NCBI RefSeq assembly: GCF_000186865.1
Contig: NW_008705568.1
Location: forward strand, 1,102,603-1,166,602
Source: Aureococcus anophagefferens
Taxonomy: Eukaryota > Sar > Pelagophyceae > Pelagomonadales > Pelagomonadaceae
DNA length: 64,000 bases
Direction: 5' to 3'
The first letter of the stretch is position 1; each line of letters starts with the position of its first letter. Shown here piece by piece: positions 36,621-44,232 of the stretch. The notes under the pieces are model-generated. The model was given only the letters and a program-made list of their open reading frames with translations, did no database searches and was not told where the DNA came from. The translations under genes were made by a program, and so were the position numbers.

Positions 36621-36983
36621 TCAGAGCTTCGGCGCGACGACGGCCGCGGAGAAGTTCCCCGCGGCGTCCGTCAGGTTGCCCAGTCTGCTGTGGCCCGACG
36701 CGCTGCCCTCGCCCCGCGACTTCTCCCAGACGTGGAGCAGGCTGCTCCGGTCGAGGACGAAGAAGCACGCGCTGAGCACCGTCATGAGCGCGAGCGTGAG
36801 CAGCAGGACGATGGACGACCCGTAGCAGACGCTGCCCTGCTGCTTGCTGTTCTTCCGCGCGCCGTAGACGATCTCGTCCTCGCCCGGCGGCGGCTCGAAG
36901 AACGTGTAGGAGCTGTAGCCGTGCTGCGGCGCGGCGATGACCGTCGGCAGCGCGTGGCTCGACTTGATCTCCACCAGGGGCAT
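36621..36983 (-). CDS. single-pass membrane protein, 120 aa, unknown
   Basis: MPLVEIKSSHALPTVIAAPQHGYSSYTFFEPPPGEDEIVYGARKN forms the N-terminal side. Then comes one transmembrane helix (SSIVLLLTLALMTVLSACFFVL, about 70-91) and a short C-terminal side with an N-glycosylation-type NFS. No signal peptide, no known domain. ATG at 36981-36983; the frame continues upstream only from non-ATG codons. Confidence 0.6.
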   Translation of the reverse strand: MPLVEIKSSHALPTVIAAPQHGYSSYTFFEPPPGEDEIVYGARKNSKQQGSVCYGSSIVLLLTLALMTVLSACFFVLDRSSLLHVWEKSRGEGSASGHSRLGNLTDAAGNFSAAVVAPKL

Positions 36984-37330
36984 GGCGCCTGTTTTTTTTT
37001 CGCGGAAGCCGCGGCGCCTGGTCACGTCCCCCCCGCGCTTCGCCGCCCGCGCGGCTCCGGTGTCCGCGGGTCTGGCGCGGCGCGGGGCGCGAAGGTGGGC
37101 GCGCTTGTTCTCACCCGCCGGCCGTCACTAGAATCTGGCTGCCCCGCGGCTTCGGCGGCTTCTCGTATCTGTCCGACGCTAGGTTGCTCTTCAAGTTGTT
37201 GCTGCGAACGACTCGGACTCGGAGGATGATTCCGCTGCTGCGGCCGCTGCTGGGCACCCTCGGGCGCCCGGCGCCGGCGGGCGCGATGCACGGAAGGGGG
37301 GGCGAGCACGCAAGGCTGCCACTTACGACG
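36984..37330. other. 347-bp intergenic region
   Basis: Between the small membrane protein (start 36983, minus) and the 3' end of the GT8 gene (37331, minus). It contains a T9 tract near 36991 and a TGGCTGCCC variant of the promoter element at about 37136. No coding content recognised. Confidence 0.5.
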
Positions 37331-38641
37331 TCACGCGGGCGCGAAGAGCGACGCGCGGAACGCGTCGGGCGGCCGGAGGGAGGGGTCCAGCGGCGGCCAG
37401 CGCGGGTTCCAGTCCTTGCACGCGGGCGTGTAGTTGGCCATGGCCGGGTCCGCGAAGGCCCCCCGCTCCCGCTGGAGCCGGTCCAGCAGCCCGAGGCACT
37501 TGGCCGCGCAGGACTTTGGCGGCGCCGCGAGCGCCGGCCGGCTGACGACGTACTGCCACCACCAGTCCTTGGCGCACTTGTGGCCGCCCCAGCGGAGGTC
37601 CACGGGGTCGCCCTCGCGGTAGGCCTCGTGGCGCTTGCAGTGCCGCCCGGGGCAGAACCAGGGCTTCGGCGGCATGTTGAAGTGCACGTACTTGAGCTTG
37701 CACGTGCGGTGCGACAGCGAGTAGACGGACCTCGTTTTGAGCGAAAAGTGGTACTCGGCGAAGCCCTGGTCCGTGAAGCCGGCGCCCATCTGGTCCCAGG
37801 GCGACTGCGTGAGGCGCATGCGCTTGCGGCCGTCGCCGGGCCGCCGGCGCATGGCCCACGCGTGCGGCCCGAAATCCTTGCGCGGCTCCGAGACCTTCTC
37901 GGGCAACGGCGTCGTCGCGTTCGCGTCCCAGCCGAGGTGGTAGACGCGCTTCTTGTTGCAGACGGCGCCGCCGCCGCAGGCGCGCTCGAGGTCCGCGGCG
38001 AAGGCCCGCCAGCGGTCGATCGACGGGAGCGCGACCATGAACGCGGTGAGGATCGGCGTGCCCGCGGTCTGCTGCGCCGCGATGGCGACGTCAGTTTCGC
38101 AGATGCCGGCGTCCGTCTCCGGCCAGCAGCGCTCGTGCTCCGCCGGGTCCCGGGCGAGCGCGGCGCCGCAGCGGTAGGTCGTCTCGTCCGCGAGGAGGTG
38201 GCGCAGGCTCCCGACGACGATCGTGTCCGTGTCGAGGAGCAGCACCTTGTCGTAGCGCGTCATCTTCAACACATAGAACTTGCGCATCAACAGGTAGTCG
38301 CCGAAGAGCTTCCCGTAGGTCCCAAAGTCCATCTCCTCGGCGACGATCGCGTTCGCCTCCAGCGACGCCTTCAGCGGTTCCGGACACGGCGCGTCGACCA
38401 TGGCCACAAAGTCGGCGTCCGGCACGTTGCCGAAGCGCCGCACCGTGTCGCGCAGCACGAGCACGGCGCAGAGCGACACGCCGGCGGCGCAGGCGTTGGA
38501 CGAGTCCGCCGCTTTCACGCTGCGCGGGTTCCAGCCGTCGCTCTTGCCCGACGGTTTCGTCGTGAGGAGCACGGCGACGGCGGACGCGGCGTGCGCGACG
38601 GCGGGGAGGACGCACGCGACGAGGAGGCGCAGGGCGCGCAT
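37331..38641 (-). CDS. GT8 (glycogenin/galactinol-synthase-like) glycosyltransferase, secretory
   Basis: The 436-residue product starts with a signal peptide (MRALRLLVACVLPAVAHAASA). The GT-A fold of family 8 shows SLCAVLVLRDTVRRFG, ADFVAMVD, the metal-binding DxD in DKVLLLDTDTIVVGSL, and TAFMVALPSIDRW. The C-terminal region is rich in Cys/Trp (KPWFCPGRHCKRHEAYREG, CAKDWWWQYVV). It likely acts in the Golgi or ER on a secreted or surface glycan; donor and acceptor are unknown. It is head-to-head with selenoprotein K (190 bp between starts). Confidence 0.85.
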   Translation of the reverse strand: MRALRLLVACVLPAVAHAASAVAVLLTTKPSGKSDGWNPRSVKAADSSNACAAGVSLCAVLVLRDTVRRFGNVPDADFVAMVDAPCPEPLKASLEANAIVAEEMDFGTYGKLFGDYLLMRKFYVLKMTRYDKVLLLDTDTIVVGSLRHLLADETTYRCGAALARDPAEHERCWPETDAGICETDVAIAAQQTAGTPILTAFMVALPSIDRWRAFAADLERACGGGAVCNKKRVYHLGWDANATTPLPEKVSEPRKDFGPHAWAMRRRPGDGRKRMRLTQSPWDQMGAGFTDQGFAEYHFSLKTRSVYSLSHRTCKLKYVHFNMPPKPWFCPGRHCKRHEAYREGDPVDLRWGGHKCAKDWWWQYVVSRPALAAPPKSCAAKCLGLLDRLQRERGAFADPAMANYTPACKDWNPRWPPLDPSLRPPDAFRASLFAPA

Positions 38642-38831
38642 GGCGCGCTGCTATCGTCGCGCGGCGAGGCGGCAGCGCCGGCGATTTTTCATCTCCATCG
38701 TGTGCCCAGGGCTGCGTGTGCAGTGCTCCTTTGGCCTGGCGCCGCCGTCGGCCAGCATCTCCGGCCAGCTTGAGACCTCGAGGAAGCTGCGCCGCCGCCA
38801 GCGTCGTCGACGCCCGACGCGAGACAACACG

Positions 38832-39131
38832 ATGGTCTACCTCCGCGCCGACGGCACGGTCGTCGAGAAGCGCTCCATGTGGCGCCTGTCCATCGTCCCC
38901 GACTTCCTCTGGGGCGTCGTCGACTTCTTTTGGCTCTTCGTGAGCACGCTGATCAACCCCCAGAGCGAGCACAACTCCCTGCGACCAAAGCGGAGCTCCG
39001 GCGGCGCGACGGGCCGCGGCGGCGGCGGCGGCCGGCCCGGCGGCTCCGGCGGCGGCGCGCGCAAGGTCAAGGGCCTCAAGGACTGCTCGTCGTCGAGCAT
39101 GTCCGCCGCCGGCGCGGGCGGCTGAGGCTAG
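38832..39131 (+). CDS. SELENOK: selenoprotein K; TGA at 39123-39125 read as selenocysteine
   Basis: ER-membrane protein of the SelK/SelS family linked to ER-associated degradation and palmitoylation in animals. It starts MVYLRADGTVVEKRSMWRLSIV (animal SelK also starts MVYIS-type and has WRLS), has one transmembrane helix (about 19-41, DFLWGVVDFFWLFVSTL), then a Gly/Arg/Ser-rich tail. The frame reaches ...GAGG-TGA-GGC-TAG: reading TGA as Sec gives a GGUG terminus, with Sec as residue 98 of 99, the same place as the penultimate-region Sec of SelK (GGUGR). A SECIS-like stem lies 25 bp downstream. Ending at TGA would delete only U and G. Confidence 0.85.
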
Positions 39132-39149
39132 AAGCGCCCGAACCCCCGC

Positions 39150-39251
39150 CCCCGCGGCGTCGGCGAGCGACCTGCTCGCGCCATGACTCGCGCGCGGCGC
39201 ACCCGTTCCACACGACGGGAGCCGCGCGCGACGACCACCGACGCCGCGGGG
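39150..39251 (+). ncRNA. SECIS element in the 3' UTR of SELENOK
   Basis: Stem I: 14-bp perfect pairing, CCCCGCGGCGTCGG (39150-39163) with its complement at 39238-39251. Quartet: ATGA at 39183-39186 against GA at 39233-39234, giving the G.A/A.G tandem with a flanking C.C. Stem II: 11 bp (39188-39198 with 39221-39231). The apical loop has a small CCCGT/ACGGG stem; the usual AA apical motif is not evident. A side hairpin CGAGC-GCTCG (39164-39178) sits in the internal loop. It would recruit SBP2 for Sec decoding. Confidence 0.72.
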
Positions 39252-39310
39252 CGGGGACCACCCCCGCCCCCCCCCCCCCCCCTAGAGCTAAGATCCATGT
39301 GCCTTCCTTA

Positions 39311-40171
39311 CTATGACGTCGGCGCCGTGATCGTCGCGGCGCCCGCGGACGCGTCGGCGAAGAACGCCGCCCAGGCGGCGTCGTCCGCCGGGAGGATACC
39401 GGGCAGGCCCGTCTCGACGTTGAGCGTGAGGTCGACGACGTCGTCGGCGAAGAGCGCGGCGACGAGCGCCTTCGCGGCGACGGCGCGGTTCGAGACGCCG
39501 TCGGCGCGCTCGAGCGACTGCTTCGCCGCGATCTTCTGGAAGAAGTTCACGGGCGCGTCGCCCGCCTTCGCGGAGACGCCCGCGCAGTAGCAGTCAGAGA
39601 ACTGGTTCGCCTGGTAGTTGAGAATATCGGCGTCCGTGTCGTAGAAGTGGCGCGAGAGGCCGAGGTCGTCGGAGCCGTCGTCGGTCTCGCCCGGGCCGCC
39701 GCCCTTGAGCTTGCCCACGCGGAGCACGGACACCGGGATGTCGCGCGCCGCGCACATGGACCGCGTCTTGGCCACCGCGTCCTTGGACTGGCCCGCCTCG
39801 ACGCACACAGCGACCTTCTTCAGGGCGGGGCCGTTGTCCAAAGCGATAGCGGCGAACCTGTCCGTGAGGCCGCCGAATTCGGCGCCGTTGAGCACGAGGC
39901 CCTCGCAGTCCGCGAGCGCCTCGCCGATGGCGTCCGGGCCGTTGACGACCTTGACGGGCGACGCGCCGTCGAAGCCCTTGCCCCAGAGCATCTTCAACGC
40001 CTCGGGCTCGTTGTTGGACACGCAGGTCGCCGGCAGGCCGCGGGCCGACGCCGTCTTGGCCGTGCAGAGGCTGAGCCAGGGGTCGCCGGAGCCGAGCACG
40101 ACGACGTTCTTGAGCGCTGCTGTCGGCGCTGCGGCGCAGAGCAGCGCGAGGATGCTGCGCCAGGATTTCAT
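39311..40171 (-). CDS. Rossmann-fold NAD(P)-binding protein (atypical SDR-like), signal peptide
   Basis: 286 residues. A signal peptide (MKSWRSILALLCAAAPTAAL) precedes KNVVVLGSGDPWLSLCTAKTASARGLPATCVSN, a dinucleotide-binding start without a full GxGxxG. Later segments include ADCEGLVLNGAEFGGL, ALKKVAVCVEAGQSKDAVAKTR, IPVSVLRVGKLKGGG, and a C-terminal SNRAVAAKALVAALFADDVVDLTLNVE. The pattern recalls atypical short-chain dehydrogenases / NmrA-like proteins of plastids. A secretory or plastid location is inferred from the presequence. An ATG 22 bases upstream (MPPRSCN) gives a weaker start. Its 3' end faces SELENOK over the SECIS-bearing interval. Confidence 0.65.
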   Translation of the reverse strand: MKSWRSILALLCAAAPTAALKNVVVLGSGDPWLSLCTAKTASARGLPATCVSNNEPEALKMLWGKGFDGASPVKVVNGPDAIGEALADCEGLVLNGAEFGGLTDRFAAIALDNGPALKKVAVCVEAGQSKDAVAKTRSMCAARDIPVSVLRVGKLKGGGPGETDDGSDDLGLSRHFYDTDADILNYQANQFSDCYCAGVSAKAGDAPVNFFQKIAAKQSLERADGVSNRAVAAKALVAALFADDVVDLTLNVETGLPGILPADDAAWAAFFADASAGAATITAPTS

Positions 40172-40494
40172 GTTGCACGATCTCGGAGGCATGCTCCGCT
40201 TCCTCCCTCGTTTTGCGAGTCCTTCAACAAAGTCCTTATGCACGAGCTTGCAGTCCTGTTGCTTCCGATCCGTTTGACCGCAGCTCCCCAAACTACAACA
40301 AAGAGCAGCTGGCTTTTCGAATGATTGAGGTTTTCGGTCATTTTGTGGTTCTGGGTCACTGATAAAAAGCCGTGGCTTGAAGTTCCGAGCGGCTAGAAGA
40401 ACTTTTAGATTCTGTAAGCGCGCTTTGACACGAGGATCTGGATCGAGCTCGCCGCTCGTGCCACCGTCGTCGGCAGCCCGCGTTGCAATTGCAC
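40172..40494. other. 323-bp divergent promoter region, AT-richer than surroundings
   Basis: Between the Rossmann-fold gene (start 40171) and the unknown gene at 40495. Bases 40290-40440 are clearly AT-richer than the neighbourhood. No gene recognised and no GGGCTGCCC element seen. Confidence 0.45.
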
Positions 40495-41331
40495 ATGATC
40501 GGCATGCGCTGGACCATGCGGCGGTCCTTCCAGTTCTCGCACGACCAGCAGATGTCGACGAGTCCCATCCGCGTGTCGCCAGGGTTGTCGCCGCTCCAGC
40601 GTTCCGAGGGGCTCAACCAGTGGCAGCGGCGCGACGGCCGGTCCGGCCCGCCGCCGCGGTCGCGCTCGAACCCCTACGAGATGGCCTCGTGCCTCGCGCG
40701 GCTGCCGCCGGCGTCGGCGCCCTGGCCCGTGCGCAGCGGCGGCACGCTCCGGTCCCGGTCCGGCGCCACCGACGGCCCGAGCCTCTCCGGCTCCTTCGGC
40801 GAGTACTTCGATGAGTCGCCGTCGCCGCCGCGGCGGCCGCGACCCGGCGCCTGGCCCGTCGTCGGGTCGCCGCCGCGGCAGAGGGCGCCGCGGGCGCCCT
40901 GGCCGCCGCGCCGCGTCGGCCACGACGACGACGACTCGTCGTCGCCGAGCGACGGCGACAGCCTCGACGGCGACGACGGCGACAGCCTCGCGCGCGCGTC
41001 GCCCCGCGAGAACCACTACCTCGTCGTCCAGACGCCCTACCGCGACACGGTCGTCCACCCGCCCTGCGACGTCGTCGACGACGGCGGCGACGACGCCGCC
41101 TGGGGCTTCTTCCTCGACTTTGACAAGGAGGAGAAGCTCCCCGCCTCCATGGAGGCGCCGGCGGTCGAGGCGGTCGAGGCGCCGGAGTCGCCGGCGACGG
41201 TCGAGGCGGTCGAGGCGCCGGACGCCGCCGGCGAAAACCGCGCGACGCCGCCCATCGACATCCCGGGCAACCGCGTCCACCCGTACGCGAAGACGCGCGG
41301 CGCGCTCCTCGACTGGGAGCTCGACCTCTAG
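40495..41331 (+). CDS. hypothetical disordered protein, 278 aa
   Basis: MIGMRWTMRRSFQFSHDQQMSTSPIRVSP. The body is Ser/Pro/Arg- and Asp-rich, with a Pro-rich section (SPPRRPRPGAWPVVG), an acidic stretch (DDDDSSSPSDGDSLDGDDGDS) and a short EAVEAPE repeat at about 218-236. It ends VHPYAKTRGALLDWELDL, perhaps a C-terminal docking motif. No domain recognised. The ATG at 40495 is the first in frame. Confidence 0.5.
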   Translation: MIGMRWTMRRSFQFSHDQQMSTSPIRVSPGLSPLQRSEGLNQWQRRDGRSGPPPRSRSNPYEMASCLARLPPASAPWPVRSGGTLRSRSGATDGPSLSGSFGEYFDESPSPPRRPRPGAWPVVGSPPRQRAPRAPWPPRRVGHDDDDSSSPSDGDSLDGDDGDSLARASPRENHYLVVQTPYRDTVVHPPCDVVDDGGDDAAWGFFLDFDKEEKLPASMEAPAVEAVEAPESPATVEAVEAPDAAGENRATPPIDIPGNRVHPYAKTRGALLDWELDL

Positions 41332-41400
41332 GTCGGCCCCAAATTCATTTTCCAGCCCCCCGCTCGACGCGCCCGGGCCCTAAGTAGCATTCTAGTACGC

Positions 41401-43155
41401 TCATCGCCGCCGCGGGTCCTCGCCGCTCTCCGCGGGTCTCCGCGGGTCCTCGCCGAACTCCTCCTCGTCCTCGTCCAGCGCCCGGCGCGCGAACTCGTAG
41501 TGGAAGACCCAGGCCGGCGGCACGGGCGGCGGCCGCGGCGGCGCGCGCGGCGCCGCGGGCGCGTCCCGCGGGAGCCGCCAGTCGTCGGGCGCCCATTCCT
41601 TCTTCCTCCCGAGCATCTTCCGCGCCTTCGACGCGACGCGGCGCGATATGGACTTCCGCGGCGGCTTCTTCCGCAGCACGCAGGGCGGGGGCGTCGCCGC
41701 GTAGGCGTGCTCGCGCTCGGGCCGGCCCGGCCCGCCCGCGTCGAAGACGTACTCCAACTCGTCCTCGTCGACGTCGTAATCCGACCACGGGCGGTTTCGC
41801 GCCGCGAGGCCCGGGATCGGCGGCTCGTCGTCGGGGCCGAGGAAGGTCTCCAGCGCCGCGTGCACGGCGAGGCGCGCGTCGTCGCGGTAGCAGGGCGTCG
41901 GGAAGAGCGACGCGTCGCCCGGTCGCGGCGTCGTCGCGGTGTCTAGGACGACGACGTCGCCCGCGCGGCGGAGCGCGTCGACGACCTTCGCCGTCGACGC
42001 CGCGCGCTCCGCGAGGGACGTGTCCGCGACCACGAGCGCCGGCGCGGTCACGCGGCCCGCCGTCCGCCGGCCGTCGATGGCGCCGAGGTCGGCCAAGGTC
42101 CGTTTCTGGATGCTATGCAACACGATCGGTAAAGACGCGGACACGACGGGCGTCGCGAGGGCCTGGAGCTTCCAGTCGGGCATGTCCGTCATCTCCGACT
42201 TGGACGCGGCGATGCCGTCGAAGACGAGGCCGCGCACCGTGCACCAGGGCGCGTCCAGGAGCAAAAAACTTGGAAAAGCGCCGCCGCCCGTCGCTCTGAA
42301 CGCGGCGTCCGGCGCGAGCGGCCGCGGCCGCGCGACCTTCAGCGTAGTATCCAGGCCCTTGGCGGCGCGCCAGGCGAAGTCCGCGTGGAGCTCGTCGTGG
42401 CCGTGGGGCAGCGAGATGTCGTCGCCGACGCCGCAGACGACGTCGCCCGGGAGCAAACCCGCCCTCGCCGCGTTCGACCCGCGGTCGACCCGCTTCACCT
42501 TGAGCGCGGGCTTGGACACGTTGAAGAACATCGTCGTCGGCTGGAAGCGGGCGCCCGCCAGGGCGTGGTCCTTTTCCGGCGCCTTGCACTCGAGGCTCAG
42601 GACGCGGGGCGTCTCCGCGGCGCACGCGGCGTCGTGGTCGGCCCGGTCCGCGAAGAGGAGGGCCGCGACGGCGCCCGCGCCCCGGCCGTAGAGGATGAGC
42701 GGCGCCTCGCCGGGGCCGCCGACGCCGTAGCGGTTCCGGATTTCTGCCGCCACGCACGCGACGTCGTAGCGCTCGAAGAAGCCGAGCGTGACGTGGCTGC
42801 CGCCGGACGCGCCGCAGCCCGTCGTGTCGAGCGCGGCGACGGCGCAGCCCGCGGCAAGGAAGGGGCCGAGCAGCTCCAGCGCCGCGGAGCGGTTGCCCAT
42901 GACGTCGTGGACGTAGAGGACGACGCCGCGGCACGGTGTCCTTAGATGCCAGACGGACACCGCGAGGTCCAGGCCCCGCTCGTTGGCGACGCACCAGTCC
43001 TCGCGGAAGCCCTCCGCGTCCGGGGCGACGCGGAAGAGGGACGGGCCCAGGTCGCCCGCGCCGACGGCGACGCGCGGCGGGTGCGTGATCTCCTTCAAGA
43101 TCGACAGGTAGTACTCCTGCGCAAAGTCCTTGAGGTCCTTCATCATGTCCGCCAT
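41401..43155 (-). CDS. alpha/beta-hydrolase-like protein with inserted PDZ domain, nucleophile lost
   Basis: 584 residues. The hydrolase start CRGVVLYVHDVMGNRSAALELL, ALDTTGCGASGGSHVTLGFFERYDV and LILYGRGAGAVAALLFA follow the family pattern of plant/protist alpha/beta-hydrolases, but the GxSxG elbow is GRGAG (Gly159 where the catalytic Ser should be), so ordinary esterase chemistry is unlikely. A PDZ-like domain is inserted at about 195-270 (TTMFFNVSKPALKVKRVDRGSNAARAGLLPGDVVCGVG...). After it the hydrolase fold resumes (RVTAPALVVADTSLAERA) and a long Pro/Arg/acidic tail follows. Probably a pseudo-hydrolase scaffold. ATG 43155. Confidence 0.8.
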   Translation of the reverse strand: MADMMKDLKDFAQEYYLSILKEITHPPRVAVGAGDLGPSLFRVAPDAEGFREDWCVANERGLDLAVSVWHLRTPCRGVVLYVHDVMGNRSAALELLGPFLAAGCAVAALDTTGCGASGGSHVTLGFFERYDVACVAAEIRNRYGVGGPGEAPLILYGRGAGAVAALLFADRADHDAACAAETPRVLSLECKAPEKDHALAGARFQPTTMFFNVSKPALKVKRVDRGSNAARAGLLPGDVVCGVGDDISLPHGHDELHADFAWRAAKGLDTTLKVARPRPLAPDAAFRATGGGAFPSFLLLDAPWCTVRGLVFDGIAASKSEMTDMPDWKLQALATPVVSASLPIVLHSIQKRTLADLGAIDGRRTAGRVTAPALVVADTSLAERAASTAKVVDALRRAGDVVVLDTATTPRPGDASLFPTPCYRDDARLAVHAALETFLGPDDEPPIPGLAARNRPWSDYDVDEDELEYVFDAGGPGRPEREHAYAATPPPCVLRKKPPRKSISRRVASKARKMLGRKKEWAPDDWRLPRDAPAAPRAPPRPPPVPPAWVFHYEFARRALDEDEEEFGEDPRRPAESGEDPRRR

Positions 43156-43159
43156 GACG

Positions 43160-43218
43160 GCTTCGCGGGGCTGCCCGCGCTCTTCGGGGGCCGCGTGTGT
43201 GCTTCGCGGGGCTGCCCG
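43160..43218. repeat. 18-bp direct repeat carrying two GGGCTGCCC elements
   Basis: GCTTCGCGGGGCTGCCCG occurs identically at 43160-43177 and 43201-43218, just upstream of the minus-strand hydrolase gene (start 43155). A further GGCTGCCCC lies at 43278-43286. The repeats suggest a duplicated promoter element for one or both divergent genes. Confidence 0.6.
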
Positions 43219-43416
43219 GTGGAGGTCGGGGCCGCACTTGTTCTTCGCGTCACATGCTTTATGCCGCGCAAACCGGAGGCTGCCCCTCTTTAATTGCAGT
43301 TCAACGTGGAACTTTAAAAACAGTTTCATCGAGAAGGAGTCCTCCTCGACGCTGCCGCCAGCCCTCTTTGGGCGCCGCCGCGGTCCGGCCGTCGCGGCTC
43401 GCGCGAGCGGCCGCCC

Positions 43417-43956
43417 ATGGAGCGCGACGAACACCCGGTCCTCGCGGTCGTCGCCGACCGGACGCTGGCGAGCCTCGAGGCGTCGCTGCAGGTGCTCGAG
43501 CTCGTGGGCGTCAGCGGCCTCAACGCGTCCCAGCGGTCGCGCCTGCGGTCCATCGAGGAGCGCGCCGCCGAGCTCAACCGGGACCCGCTGGGCCTCTCCG
43601 ACGCGCTGAGCGGTTCGGGGAGCTCCGCGCCGCCGCCGCGGCAGCCGCAGCTCCCGAGCCTCCAGCCGTCGCGGCCCGCCGTGCCGCCGCTCAGCGGCCG
43701 CTCCCAGGGCTCGTCGAGCTCGGGCCGGTCGCGGAGCCGCCGGGGAAGAGCGGAGCCGGACCCCCTCCTCGCGGACGTCGCGCCGCCGGGCTCGCAGGTC
43801 CGGCCCGCGGCGCCGACGGCGTCCGTCGTCTCGCTCGAAGAGCTCGAGCGCCTCGACGTCGCCAGCCCCTTCGAGCCGTCGCCGCCGGACCTCGAGGCCG
43901 CCAAGGGCCGCGCCCTCAACGCGCCCATACGCATCAAGAAGGTCTCCCTGCGATAG
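43417..43956 (+). CDS. hypothetical protein, 179 aa
   Basis: MERDEHPVLAVVADRTLASLEASLQVLELVGVSGLNASQRSRL forms one helical N-terminal unit (1-60, SRSIEERAAELN). A Pro/Ser/Arg-rich linker (about 65-130) and a short acidic end (VSLEELERLDVASPFEPSPPDLEAAKGRALN) follow. No known domain, no membrane segment. It shares a 261-bp divergent promoter with the alpha/beta-hydrolase gene. Confidence 0.55.
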   Translation: MERDEHPVLAVVADRTLASLEASLQVLELVGVSGLNASQRSRLRSIEERAAELNRDPLGLSDALSGSGSSAPPPRQPQLPSLQPSRPAVPPLSGRSQGSSSSGRSRSRRGRAEPDPLLADVAPPGSQVRPAAPTASVVSLEELERLDVASPFEPSPPDLEAAKGRALNAPIRIKKVSLR

Positions 43957-44053
43957 GCCGCCGCGCGCGCGCGGTTCGCGCGGGACCTTCGCCTGTGTTT
44001 TTGGTTGTGCTTGGTTTTTTTGTTCGCCGGTGTGCTCGTCCTTCTTCGATGTT

Positions 44054-44062
44054 GGGCTGCCC
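44054..44062. promoter_or_regulatory. GGGCTGCCC promoter element
   Basis: Lies 171-179 bp upstream of the MFS transporter ATG at 44233, in the 276-bp gap after the preceding plus-strand gene. Confidence 0.35.
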
Positions 44063-44232
44063 ATCGTAGGACACATCGTGCGCACGAAGCCGCGCGAAGT
44101 CGGGCAGTGAGACAAGTAGTGAGACGGCTATGCGTCCAAGCTCATGATGAAATATTGATGAAATTCACAAAACCAATCAAGCAGCGTGGCGAGATGCGCG
44201 GCTGATGGGCTGTTGATTAATCGCGCTCTTGA

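Noticed and set aside
38400..39125. 241-residue plus-strand open frame covering SELENOK
   Set aside because: The part before 38832 overlaps the signal peptide of the GT8 gene in antisense and has no protein-like content; SelK homology starts exactly at the ATG 38832.
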